Below the pieces are notes generated by a model that made no database searches, was not told the origin of the DNA, and was given only the letters and a program-made list of their open reading frames with translations. Below, piece after piece: positions 10,701 to 19,733 of a stretch of DNA of 64,000 nucleotides. Numbering within the stretch: position 1 is the first letter of the stretch; every line of letters begins with the position of its first letter. Position numbers and translations under genes: made by a program. The DNA comes from Chloroflexi bacterium GWB2_54_36 (lineage in GTDB: Bacteria; Chloroflexota; Anaerolineae; Anaerolineales; Anaerolineaceae), in NCBI GenBank assembly GCA_001796355.1, contig MGMG01000077.1, forward strand, positions 1 through 64,000, in the 5' to 3' direction.

Positions 10701-11967
10701 CCAACTGAACCATCGGGCGCAGGTCGGGCGGAATGACCGGCAAAACGGTCATGATCATCCACTCGGGTCGGTTGTTCGAGCGGCGGAAAGCCTCCACCAC
10801 CTTCAAACGAGTGGTCGCTTTCTTGCGCTTCTGCTTGCTCTTGGAGGTCTTGACTTCGTGCCACAGATCCTCGGCCAATTTTTCCAGATCGAGGCGGCGC
10901 AGCACATCGTAAAAGGCTTCAGCGCCCATATCGGCGCGGAAGACATTGCCCCACCGCGATTTCAGTTCGCGGTAGCGATTTTCAGTGAGGAAGGTGAACG
11001 GCCGCAGCTCTTGCAGCTCGTCGCGCTGGCGGGAATTGTTATTCTGCGAGACGTTGGACTGATCTTCTAGAGCATTGCGCAGACCTTCCATCTCGGTATC
11101 AGCCTGAACGCGAATCTCCTCGATCTGCATTTTGATCATCTCAAGATCGCGCTGCAGTTGTCCTTTGGATTCCTTTTCCAGTTCATCCAACCGTTCTTTG
11201 ACAACTTTTTGAATCTTGGAGATTTGCTGGGTTGTAATCGCCTCGCCGGCGGCGGCAATCTCGACGCTGGCGGAATTGAAGACGATGGCAGCGCGGGTGG
11301 GCGTACCCACTTTTTCCTGCAGTTGACGTTCCAGCGATTGGCCTTCCTGGATGACCGGTTCGAGCTTTTGCGCAATTTGCTCGTCGTGGCGGGATTCCAT
11401 GTCCTGCTTTCGCTGGTTTAACTCGCCAATTTTATGGTCGCGGCCTAGCTTGACTTCCAGAATGCGCGCGTTGATCTGTTGCGCCTGCTCGCGTTCCGAG
11501 AGATTAATTTCATCGTCCAGGCGTTTCAGCGCCTTCTGACGAGCATCTTCATCCACATAGGTGACGATGTACTGCGCGAAGTACAGTACCCGGTCCAGGT
11601 TTCGGCGGGAAATATCCAGCAGTAACCCCAGGTATGAAGGAACCCGACGGGTGTACCAGATGTGGGCCACCGGGGTTGCCAGATCGATGTGACCCATGCG
11701 TTCGCGCCGTACGGAGGACCGTGTGACTTCGACACCGCATTTGTCGCAAATAATGCCTTTGTAGCGCGGATTTTTATATTTGCCGCAGTAGCATTGATAA
11801 TCGCGGGTGGGGCCAAAAATGGCCTCGTCGAACAGGCCATCCTTTTCCGGGCGCAGGCGCCGGTAGTTAATTGTTTCAGGTTTTAATACTTCACCATACG
11901 ACCAGCTACGAATCGTATCTGGCGAGGCCAGGCTGATACGAAGTGCAACCAAACTTTTCGTTTCCAC
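7735..11967 (-). CDS. rpoC: DNA-directed RNA polymerase subunit beta'
   Basis: [69 protein letters not shown]; 1410 aa. Confidence 0.98.
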   Translation of the reverse strand: METKSLVALRISLASPDTIRSWSYGEVLKPETINYRRLRPEKDGLFDEAIFGPTRDYQCYCGKYKNPRYKGIICDKCGVEVTRSSVRRERMGHIDLATPVAHIWYTRRVPSYLGLLLDISRRNLDRVLYFAQYIVTYVDEDARQKALKRLDDEINLSEREQAQQINARILEVKLGRDHKIGELNQRKQDMESRHDEQIAQKLEPVIQEGQSLERQLQEKVGTPTRAAIVFNSASVEIAAAGEAITTQQISKIQKVVKERLDELEKESKGQLQRDLEMIKMQIEEIRVQADTEMEGLRNALEDQSNVSQNNNSRQRDELQELRPFTFLTENRYRELKSRWGNVFRADMGAEAFYDVLRRLDLEKLAEDLWHEVKTSKSKQKRKKATTRLKVVEAFRRSNNRPEWMIMTVLPVIPPDLRPMVQLDGGRFATSDLNDLYRRVINRNNRLKRLLELGAPDVIVRNEKRMLQEAVDSLIDNSQRGKALSRRGRRELKSLSDMLKGKKGRFRRNLLGKRVDYSGRSVIVVGPTLKLYECGLPKTMALELFRPFVIAKLVFHSYAANVKGARRFIERNRPEVWEVLEEVIKERPVLLNRAPTLHRLGIQAFKPILIEGSAIQLHPLVTTAFNADFDGDQMAVHVPLSEKAVWEANNLMLSSRNLLKPADGEPIISPSKDMVLGVYYLTMIDDLDHAGNGRNFASIDEVNLAYQLGQLEIHARIQVNVETFYDEHNNRLPEARKTLLSTTVGRVLFNYILPDAMRFQNMALDKGGVKDLIASVYDICGEKITTETADAVKDIGFEFAMRSGSTIAVADITMPSDKAEILAKANESVENVQRSYRRGLLTEQERNEREIEIWQQTTKDVGDAVRRGMDPNGNLSTMANSGATKGGFGPISQLAGMRGLMADPAGRIIRLPIQSNFREGLTALEYFISTHGARKGLADTALRTADAGYLTRRLVDVAQDMIVNQEDCDTSDGIIIKKADDVAGQPLSVRLYGRMTAERMLDPRTGEILAERNTLLDHNVIKTLLNAGIENFKVRSPMTCELSHGICQRCYGMDLGRGELVKLGSAVGIVAAQSIGEPGTQLTLRTFHTGGVAAGSDITTGLPRVEELFEARRMPKGEAVITRISGVARITQSEKFTEQRVVRVEHAEMVSDEYEIPESWEITVKDESAVSLGDPIATQGEATIAAQHTGKVRMEDRKVVVSYELRETEEDEIPSTSRILIKDGEHVEAGQPLTEGSLNPHTILRIKGRDAAQMYLMSEIQKVYRAQGQNINDKHFEVIIRKMLGRVQVIRPGDTQYLPMDLVDRLEIHRRNEVMVSEGKQPARYVEILLGVTKASLSTDSFLSASSFQHTIKVLAGAAIAGTADPLFGLKENVIIGKLIPAGTGFQEGRFTSGDFIEDNSRISITNITSS

Positions 11968-12081
11968 TAATATGCCTCCTCAGACTGGAACCCGGGGGGT
12001 TTAAATAAGAATGGACGCTAGAGAAATCTCTCAGCGTAAAAATCGTTTTAGAGGACTCCCAGGACACACATGCAAACTTGA

Positions 12082-12109
12082 ATTATATCACAAGAACTAC
12101 ATTCTTCAA
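12082..12109 (-). promoter_or_regulatory. Predicted sigma70-type promoter for rpoC
   Basis: Minus strand TTGAAG (12109-12104), 16-bp spacer, TATAAT (12087-12082), about 115 nt upstream of the rpoC ATG. Confidence 0.65.
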
Positions 12110-12231
12110 GAGTTTTTAAGACCAATTTCAAAGATTTTTCAATTTCCCCGGATCAATTTGGCAAACAATTCCCTGGAACCCATGTTCGTGATTAATTATA
12201 ACCCACTCTACCCCATTTTCGACCCACTCAT

Positions 12232-13302
12232 TTATGAATCCTGGCTCAACCCGAGATCATTGCCTAAGTCGTCCACAAAGTGGAACGAAAAATAGGCATC
12301 GGTCTTTGCAAGCGGCAGCCGGGCAAATGAAAAATGATATTCTCCATTGCTCGTGACCGGAAACCGGCTCTCGCCGGAGGTCATGGCTGCGATCGGTTGA
12401 TGGCTTCGCGCTATGGCAAAATAATCCATCTCGTTTGCATCGAAAGATGTCCCGCTGATGGAATATTCATTTTCCTGCAAATCCAGATTGATGTTTCCCA
12501 GTACCGAGACATAGCGGGAAAACACCACCTGCCGGTAGAAATAAGCGCTTTTAGCGCCATCCTTGGATTCCGAAAAAATGACCAGATACTCGCCAACCTG
12601 CGAATGGGCCACAAGCTGCTGATCCTGCTGGGGCAGCTTATCCACGATCATTTTTTCAGTCTCAGTACTGCTGATGATGGAGAGATAGAATATGGCCAAA
12701 AACCCTGTCAGAACAACCCCGGCAAAGCTGATGAAATAATGCTTTCCAGCAGGTTTTTCAGAATCCGCGATGGTATCGAACCAACGGTTAAGAAAGGGAA
12801 TCATGTACAGCAATTTAAAAACCCAGTAGCCAAGCGCCACACCGATGGTATTGATGATCAAATCATCGATGTCGAACACGCGGAAGCGGAGCATTAATTG
12901 AAATACTTCAATCGAGAGCGTGACCAGGAAACCCGTTGCGAGAACGACGGTGAACTTTCTGGACTTGTGGAACAAGAGCGGTAGAAAAATCCCTAGTGGC
13001 GCCAACAATACCAGATTACCCAACAAATTACGGATGACGAATGGGTTTTCCAGATATCGTAAAAAACGGATCATCTGGACAAGAGGGATTAAATTGGCAT
13101 CGTTGGGATCAAAACCGTAAAGGACGATATCCATTGGGAAGAAAGTATAGGAAAACACGAAGCAAGCGTAAATGAAGAAAAAATTGACCACAATCTCGCG
13201 CCCCAGGTGCAGGCTGCCTGCTCGCCTGGCCGCAAGGATACGGTGGATTACCCAGGCAGTGATGATGATGAGGAAAATGGGTTCGCTGTTTATTGAAATC
13301 AA
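12232..13302 (-). CDS. VanZ-like family membrane protein
   Basis: Several TM helices; NLLGNLVLLAPLGIFLPLLFHKSRKFTVVLATGFLVTLSIEVFQLMLRFRVFDIDDLIINTIGVALGYWVFKLL is VanZ-like. Confidence 0.85.
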   Translation of the reverse strand: MISINSEPIFLIIITAWVIHRILAARRAGSLHLGREIVVNFFFIYACFVFSYTFFPMDIVLYGFDPNDANLIPLVQMIRFLRYLENPFVIRNLLGNLVLLAPLGIFLPLLFHKSRKFTVVLATGFLVTLSIEVFQLMLRFRVFDIDDLIINTIGVALGYWVFKLLYMIPFLNRWFDTIADSEKPAGKHYFISFAGVVLTGFLAIFYLSIISSTETEKMIVDKLPQQDQQLVAHSQVGEYLVIFSESKDGAKSAYFYRQVVFSRYVSVLGNINLDLQENEYSISGTSFDANEMDYFAIARSHQPIAAMTSGESRFPVTSNGEYHFSFARLPLAKTDAYFSFHFVDDLGNDLGLSQDS

Positions 13303-13408
13303 CTAAGGTTCCTTCCACGGTCAGTTTCGCCAGAAGATTATACCCGATGGAAATTGACCATCCCCCACCTAGAGAGTCGGCGACCTTTGCGGTTTATGCA
13401 GATTACGA

Positions 13409-13441
13409 GTGCGATGCACCTGCATACAAGGTGCGTCGCAC
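13409..13441. repeat. Strong intergenic inverted repeat (13-bp arms, 7-nt loop)
   Basis: gtgcgatgcacct-gcataca... aggtgcgtcgcac; arms complementary with one wobble position. Confidence 0.75.
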
Positions 13442-13628
13442 TTGCATTTGGGTTACACTTGCATTTGACACTTACTCACCATGATGCGTTGGAAGGGTGA
13501 TGCTGCGCCCACTTCGCTCTGCAACAGGAACAGCCATGAAACGTGCACAAACCCATGGGCAGCAAGGAACGACGCCTGCGGTTTATCATTCTGTAGGCTG
13601 GTCGTTCCCCGCTTGGATTGATAATAAA

Positions 13629-13690
13629 TCCTGTCGAAGCACCGGTCGCTGCCCGCACTCACAGATTGTCCTGCGGACAGGGCTCGGAAC
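13629..13690. repeat. Dispersed 'CCTGTCGAAGCACCGG' repeat, related to 4291-4545
   Basis: cctgtcgaagcaccggtcgctgcccgcactcacagattgtcctgcggacaggg resembles the 4.3-kb unit. Confidence 0.75.
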
Positions 13691-13715
13691 GGATGGCCAC
13701 CCACCCTACAAAAAC

Positions 13716-13751
13716 CTTCGTGATCTTTGTGGTCTTTGTGACCTTCGCGTT
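13716..13751. repeat. Degenerate 9-bp tandem repeat (about 4 copies)
   Basis: cttcgtgat/ctttgtggt/ctttgtgac/cttcgcgtt. Confidence 0.75.
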
Positions 13752-13804
13752 TTATTGTCGAATGCCGGGATGAAATTGAATCTCGCCACCCCTCATCTGT
13801 CGGA

Positions 13805-16800
13805 TCAGCCTTTATTCTGCGGCATACCGACTAACGGCTTGACCGGCGGTTGTTCCTGCAAAGGAATTCGGATTGTAAAGACGCTGCCTTTTCCCAACCG
13901 GCTCTCCACCACAACCTCGCCGCCGTGCCGTTCGGCAATCGACTTGACGATTGCCAGTCCCAGCCCGGTCCCGCGCTGCTCATGCGCCTCGCGCCGTTCG
14001 CTGCGGTAGAACTTTTCGAACAACCTGGGCAGATCGAGCGGGGCGATGCCAATTCCGGAATCGACTACCTGGAAGGCGAGTTTATTGTCCTGTAATTCCA
14101 GGCGGACAATGACTTCTCCGCCTACCTTGGTGTATTTGATGGCGTTTTCAACCAGGTTGATCAGGGCTTGCTGGATGAGCGCCACGTCGGCAGTCAAATC
14201 GGACGGCAATTCCTCTTGGAGCGGTTCGATGGCCAGCCGAATTTTCTTCTGGTTGGCCTGCGGCGTCAGTTGATTAATCACCTGCTCGACCAATGTTTCC
14301 GGTTGCAGCTGGCTTAGTTTCAGCTTGATGCCAGAGTCCAAACGCCCCAGGTCGAGCAGGTTGTTGACCAACCGGCTCATATCTTCGATACCGTGCACCA
14401 TTTTTGCCACGTAACTCTTTTGTTGGTCATTCAACTCACCCACCATCGACATCATGGTGGTGTACCCGCGCATCAGTGCCAGCGGCGAACGCAGATCATG
14501 GCTGACGGTTGCCACAAAGTCGGATTTGATCGAGTCGAGTTCCTTGTAATGACTGATATCGCGCATTACACAGACCTTGCCGATTTGTTGATTCTCGCCC
14601 ATCACTGGCGCCACCGAGGCATGGTAAATGTTGCCATTCGGTAGCTTTACTTCTCGCGTGGCTATGCGCATCTCAATAGGCCCGGTCAACAACGCGGCCA
14701 GTTCCGCTGAAGAAACTACTTCCTGCGCTGGCAACCCGACCGTTGGAGATGCGATCAAGCCCGTCACTTGCAAAGCAGCCGGATTTAGCAGCAGTAGCCG
14801 GTCTTTGTCATCGAACACCATAACCGGTTCCGGGTTGGAGGTCAATACAGCCTCAAGCCGGCGCCGGCCAATTTCAGCCGATGCGTACAGGTTGGCATTC
14901 GCAGCAGCTACCGCTGCCTCGCCAGCCAGGGTGGAGAGGAACCGTACCTCCTCATCTTCGAACTGCCTTGGCTTTTGGTAGCCAATCCACAGCGCGCCAT
15001 AATACGTGTTCTCATGATACAGCGCCAGCCCAATTAACGCCGCTGGGTGTAGCTGGTGATCCAATGAGGAGATGCGCCGCACCCGGGTTGTATTTTGAAT
15101 GGTTAACACTTCCTGCTGGCGCATCAAGTCGAACACCTGGCCGTCAAGGTGAGAAAATTGATCGGCAACCGGCCCGGCGCTGATGGTGACCAGTTTATCG
15201 CCGGCAATATCCATTCGCACGCCTTGTATCAGTACAGCCCGCGCGGATACGGCATCTTCGCTTAACGCCGCTTCCAGGATGGGGTGCACAGCATCATAGA
15301 TATCCAGTTTGGCAGCCACACCCTGGCTCACTTTGAGCAATTTGTTCAATTCATCCAGTCGGGCTTTCAGGCTGAGGCGCATTTGTTCGAACGATTTTCC
15401 CAGTGCGCCGATCTCGTCCACACCCGTCACGGGCGCCGTCGACGACAACTCCCCCTGGGCGATGCGGGTTGCCTGACCGCCAAGTTGTTTGAGCGTTTGC
15501 GTAACCGACCCCAGGGAGAAACGCAGCATCACATAAGCCAGCATGGTGAACAATCCCAAAATGGCCAGCAACGGGACAGCAATTTCCAGCGAGGTTTGTT
15601 GAGCTACCCGGGCTGGCATGGTTGCGACGACTGCCCATGGCCGGCCAACGACGGGTTGGTAATACACTAACTGCCGGGTGCCGGTCGGCGAGAAATCCTC
15701 GAAGAACACCGGCTCGCCATCAACTTTATCAGTGTACATATCCATGCCGGTTAGGGCAGTCGTTTCACTGGTACGGTAGAGGATTTGCCCGGCATCATCC
15801 AGAATGAATCCTTCCCCGCCATCATCGCCAAGGGAAGCTAACGCGGTCAACGCCGGTTGCGTAAAGGGGTTGATCTTCAAGTCAGCTCGCCCCAGTAAAA
15901 CCCCCTGAGCTATCCCGGCATCGTCCAATATCGCGGCAACGAACGAAATATTTCCACCGGTTTCGGTCGATGCGGGTGGCACAGTGTAAATTTGTAATCG
16001 GATGCCCTTATTTGCCAGCCCGATCGCCAGTTCCTCTTCATCAGTTAAATCATTCTGCGAGAAAGTGGATTGAGGATAACTTCCACGGATGGCTCCGGCA
16101 GCATCGAACAGCGTTAGCTGGTGAAAATAAGATACCGCCTTAATGTTGTAAGCCAGTTCGTCCTCGATGGCATCATCCGGTAAGTTGGCCAGGTCTGGTG
16201 TGGCCATATTGAGGATAAAACTCTGCCCGGCTTCCAGGAAATACGGCACACTTTCCGCTGCAATTCGAGTGGTATTCCCAAGCCGGTCCTCCATCATCTG
16301 GCGGGCAGCATAACCAGCCACCAGCCAGTCAGCCAGGGTCAGCACCAAAACCAGGATAAGGACCATGGGTAATGTAATCGTCATGAAGCGGGTTTGCAAA
16401 CTGGTTTCAGCTGGCGACGGCACCAATTTCGCCGGACGCCGCCACAAAAGCGGGAAGATCCAATAAATCAATTGACCAAGGAAACCTGCTGCGTACAGCG
16501 GGAGAATTTTAGCGAATATCTGCATCCAGTTTTGAGCCAGTGCATAGTCCAGGCGTTCAGCCAGGATGCCGGGAATGCTCAAAAAGGCGATCAGCAGGAA
16601 AACGGGGATATAGACCAGCGAGAGTAAAACTGCCGCGACGAATGGCTGCCTCAACCAGCGGAAAAATCCTGTGCGGTAGCACTGCCGCACAGCAGCGCCG
16701 TAGATCAACGCCAGACCGGCTATTTCCAGTGGAGTGAAAAGGCTGTGGGTGACAAACATCCCCAGCACCAAACCGCTTGCCAGACCAACCAGTCCTGCGC

Positions 16801-17134
16801 CCGCTACCCCAACCATGCCACCAGCCATTACCCAGGGAATAGCGCTGAGCACAAAAACCAGCGGCTCTTCAGCTTCAATGGGCAAATTGGGAATGGGCAG
16901 AGCGCCAGATTGGGGTAAATAGAAATTGAGGAAGATCAGGGTCAGCGGCGTGGTTGCGATGAGGAATAGTATCAGGCCCCATTGTTGGGTTGACTTACCA
17001 ACCAGGTATTCACGCCATTTAAAGAATCCCCATCCCAAAGCGCCAGCCAAAATAAAAAGGCCAATCCAGCTGCTTACCTGAAAAGGTAAATCGAAGTACG
17101 GCTGTGAGGAATACGGGTTGAAATCAATCAGCAT
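13805..17134 (-). CDS. Multidomain sensor histidine kinase (TM region, Cache-like sensor, HAMP, GAF, PAS, HisKA, HATPase)
   Basis: SDFVATVSHDLRSPLALMRGYTTMM (H box), NLVENAIKYTKVGGEV (N box), DSGIGIAPLDLPRLFEKFYRSERREAHEQRGTGLGLAIVKSIAERHGG (G boxes); HAMP-like LGGQATRIAQGELSSTAPVTGVDEIGALGKSFEQM. Confidence 0.95.
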   Translation of the reverse strand: MLIDFNPYSSQPYFDLPFQVSSWIGLFILAGALGWGFFKWREYLVGKSTQQWGLILFLIATTPLTLIFLNFYLPQSGALPIPNLPIEAEEPLVFVLSAIPWVMAGGMVGVAGAGLVGLASGLVLGMFVTHSLFTPLEIAGLALIYGAAVRQCYRTGFFRWLRQPFVAAVLLSLVYIPVFLLIAFLSIPGILAERLDYALAQNWMQIFAKILPLYAAGFLGQLIYWIFPLLWRRPAKLVPSPAETSLQTRFMTITLPMVLILVLVLTLADWLVAGYAARQMMEDRLGNTTRIAAESVPYFLEAGQSFILNMATPDLANLPDDAIEDELAYNIKAVSYFHQLTLFDAAGAIRGSYPQSTFSQNDLTDEEELAIGLANKGIRLQIYTVPPASTETGGNISFVAAILDDAGIAQGVLLGRADLKINPFTQPALTALASLGDDGGEGFILDDAGQILYRTSETTALTGMDMYTDKVDGEPVFFEDFSPTGTRQLVYYQPVVGRPWAVVATMPARVAQQTSLEIAVPLLAILGLFTMLAYVMLRFSLGSVTQTLKQLGGQATRIAQGELSSTAPVTGVDEIGALGKSFEQMRLSLKARLDELNKLLKVSQGVAAKLDIYDAVHPILEAALSEDAVSARAVLIQGVRMDIAGDKLVTISAGPVADQFSHLDGQVFDLMRQQEVLTIQNTTRVRRISSLDHQLHPAALIGLALYHENTYYGALWIGYQKPRQFEDEEVRFLSTLAGEAAVAAANANLYASAEIGRRRLEAVLTSNPEPVMVFDDKDRLLLLNPAALQVTGLIASPTVGLPAQEVVSSAELAALLTGPIEMRIATREVKLPNGNIYHASVAPVMGENQQIGKVCVMRDISHYKELDSIKSDFVATVSHDLRSPLALMRGYTTMMSMVGELNDQQKSYVAKMVHGIEDMSRLVNNLLDLGRLDSGIKLKLSQLQPETLVEQVINQLTPQANQKKIRLAIEPLQEELPSDLTADVALIQQALINLVENAIKYTKVGGEVIVRLELQDNKLAFQVVDSGIGIAPLDLPRLFEKFYRSERREAHEQRGTGLGLAIVKSIAERHGGEVVVESRLGKGSVFTIRIPLQEQPPVKPLVGMPQNKG

Positions 17135-17314
17135 GGAAATTCACCACGTCAGGCAATGTGAAAATTATAGCATCCCGCACAGGCGCGGCGTCCATTTTCA
17201 TGCATTCAAAATGTGAAAGATAGGGAAACCGCAAGGTTGCCAGACATTAACAATCCGCAATCGCCGTGATTTCCCTCGATCATCATGGCTTCCTCGGGCC
17301 TTTTCGGATAAAAT

Positions 17315-17995
17315 CTACGCCTTTTCGATCAGTTCAAGCGCGCGCTCGACGACCTGCTCGATCGTTAACCCTTCCGAGTCCAGAATGATTGCATCCTCGG
17401 CTGGCCTTAGCGGGGCAAGCTTTCGACCTGAATCATACGCATCGCGCCAGCGCAGGGAAGCTAGAATCTGGTCATACTCGGCAATTTCTCCGCGAGCAGT
17501 TAACTCATGGTAGCGGCGCCGGGCGCGTTCTTCGACGGTCGCCACCAGATAGATTTTCAACTCGGCTTCGGGGAAAACGACCGTTCCAATATCCCGGCCG
17601 ACCATGACCACCCCGCCGCGCTGCCCAATGCGCCTTTGCAGCCGGGTCATGGCCTGCCGCACACGCGGGTAAGCCGAAACTTGCGAGACGTTGGCGTCCA
17701 CGTCAGAGCTGCGGATATCCCAGGTGATATCTACCCCGTTTATACAAACATCTGCGCTTCTGCCATCCGTTATGGACGGCGGCCTCACATCAATATTCAC
17801 TTCTTCGGAGAGAGCTGAAACCTCGTCTTCCTGATCCACGCGCCCCAGTTTTTGCAGGGCTGCCCAAGTGACGGCGCGGTACAGAATGCCAGTGTCGAAA
17901 AATAAATAGCCGATCCGTTGAGCGAGGCGTTCACCCAGGGTTGATTTTCCCGAGGCAGCCGGCCCGTCGATTGCGATGATACTCGGTTTAACCAT
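17315..17995 (-). CDS. cmk: (d)CMP kinase
   Basis: MVKPSIIAIDGPAASGKSTLGERLAQRIGYLFFDTGILYRAVTWAAL; VGRDIGTVVFPEAELKIYLVATVEERARRR. Start trimmed from 18136 to the ATG at 17995. Confidence 0.96.
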   Translation of the reverse strand: MVKPSIIAIDGPAASGKSTLGERLAQRIGYLFFDTGILYRAVTWAALQKLGRVDQEDEVSALSEEVNIDVRPPSITDGRSADVCINGVDITWDIRSSDVDANVSQVSAYPRVRQAMTRLQRRIGQRGGVVMVGRDIGTVVFPEAELKIYLVATVEERARRRYHELTARGEIAEYDQILASLRWRDAYDSGRKLAPLRPAEDAIILDSEGLTIEQVVERALELIEKA

Positions 17996-18023
17996 ACAAA
18001 TATTCCAATCTAAGAGGTTGATT

Positions 18024-19733
18024 TCAGGGGTTAAACCCTGGCGCATCCGGGAATAAATCAGCGCGCGCCCATAAGACAACAATTGTTTTTTCCACCGGAA
18101 CGGATTTGAAGGCAATCCATTGCAACCACTCATCAATACTCATCTGCCACTTTGGGTTGACTTCCAGAACAAAGTCCTGGCCGCGGTAGGTATCCGCTAA
18201 TTCGGGCGATTGCTTATCAACAGTGATCAACAATGCTGGCGTGGACGTCGATGCAGTAGTGGTTACATATTGCGCCTGCCGGTAATCACGCAATGCCCAG
18301 CGCAGTGCCGGGGAATCAACCCCTTCGACCACCAATTCAAGTTCCCCGGGAACGCGCATTTTCCAGGTCGAGAGGTCATTGAGGGTAGTCTGCAGCAAAT
18401 CCACCTCATCCACCCAGGCCCCACGCCGCCAGATCTGACCCTCGGGGTTGGCTCCTAATCCTGTGCCACCCCAGGCTGCTGAAAAGCCCCACAATCCCAA
18501 CGCCGCGATTAAGCCCCACATTGCCCCCTGCCCGGCGGTTTCCTCGTCCCAGAACCAACGGATCACGAAAGCTGCCCCCACCAGCAGCAACACCGGAAAA
18601 AGCGTACTAACCGTCTTGACTAAGGTCGAGACTTCCGGGCGGTCAGCCTGGAAATAGGCGATAAAGCTGAGCCAGGTAAAGGCTAATAGCACAACCACAA
18701 TTATGCTATACGCAATCGCTGTCCAGCGAAAACTAACCGCTGCCGTCAACAGCTTCGCCAGTTGACGTGCTGCCAACGCCAGCATGGGCAGCAACGCCCA
18801 GCCCAAATCAGCGACCTCGCGCGCCGGGGAAAGCAGCGCCAGCGCTAACGCCGCCAGCCACCAGACCGCTAAAAAGGTGTCCAGCGGGTTTTTCGTCTGG
18901 ATGACGCGTACAAGGCCAACGGCCGCAAACAAGAATCCAAGCGGCTGCGAGAGGACAAGTCCGAGCAGCATCCGGCCGGCTGTGACTGTGCTCGCCTGCG
19001 ACCAACCCGTCAAATATTGAACGATGCCATTGGCTGCGGCATTCAAGCCGTTAGGAATCAGAAAAAGCAGCGTGCCAAATACCAGCACAACGCCTATGAA
19101 CCAGCCAAGCACAACTTTCCAGTCGAATCCGCCAGATACGCCGGCAAATGGGTCCTCAACGGGCTCTTCGACCGGCTGGCGGGGCTGAAAGACGAAGCGG
19201 TAGAGCAGGGACGCAAATCCCAAACCAATGGCTCCCTGCCAGAAAGCTGGCCCACCCAGTAAGGCTAATCCTGCAAATGCACCCAGTAACGCGGTTTTTT
19301 TTGCCAGCAGGGCTGCCAGAGTTAAGAGTACAAACAGCCCTGCCCAGCTCATGCCGTTGGCCTGGCGTGAAACCGCCACCCAACCGGCATCGACCGCCAG
19401 TCCAAAACACAGCAGCAGCGCTGCTTTTTCACCCAGGTGTTTGCGGAACAACCAAGGGGTTAGTGCCAATGCCGTCCCAGCCAGCGCAGGCCAAAAACGC
19501 GCCACGGCTTCACCGGCACCGAATATAAAAAACCAGGCGGTGGTGAGCAGCCCGTAACCGCCTTCGCTGCCAATGAAATGCTCGCCGCCCAAAGCCTGCA
19601 GCGCATTGACCGCTTCGCTGTCAGTCAGCGGCAGCTTGCCCAACAGGATAAATCGTATTAAAAACGCAATTACGCCGGTTAGCAGCAAGGCGATGCGTTG
19701 GTAAGGTAGGTTGCGGTCTATGGATGGGTTCAT
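18024..19733 (-). CDS. GT-C/GT39-like multi-pass membrane glycosyltransferase-family protein
   Basis: IRFILLGKLPLTDSEAVNALQAL followed by repeated TM helices (AALLLCFGLAVDAGWVAVSRQANGMSWAGLFVLLTLAAL). Confidence 0.7.
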   Translation of the reverse strand: MNPSIDRNLPYQRIALLLTGVIAFLIRFILLGKLPLTDSEAVNALQALGGEHFIGSEGGYGLLTTAWFFIFGAGEAVARFWPALAGTALALTPWLFRKHLGEKAALLLCFGLAVDAGWVAVSRQANGMSWAGLFVLLTLAALLAKKTALLGAFAGLALLGGPAFWQGAIGLGFASLLYRFVFQPRQPVEEPVEDPFAGVSGGFDWKVVLGWFIGVVLVFGTLLFLIPNGLNAAANGIVQYLTGWSQASTVTAGRMLLGLVLSQPLGFLFAAVGLVRVIQTKNPLDTFLAVWWLAALALALLSPAREVADLGWALLPMLALAARQLAKLLTAAVSFRWTAIAYSIIVVVLLAFTWLSFIAYFQADRPEVSTLVKTVSTLFPVLLLVGAAFVIRWFWDEETAGQGAMWGLIAALGLWGFSAAWGGTGLGANPEGQIWRRGAWVDEVDLLQTTLNDLSTWKMRVPGELELVVEGVDSPALRWALRDYRQAQYVTTTASTSTPALLITVDKQSPELADTYRGQDFVLEVNPKWQMSIDEWLQWIAFKSVPVEKTIVVLWARADLFPDAPGFNP

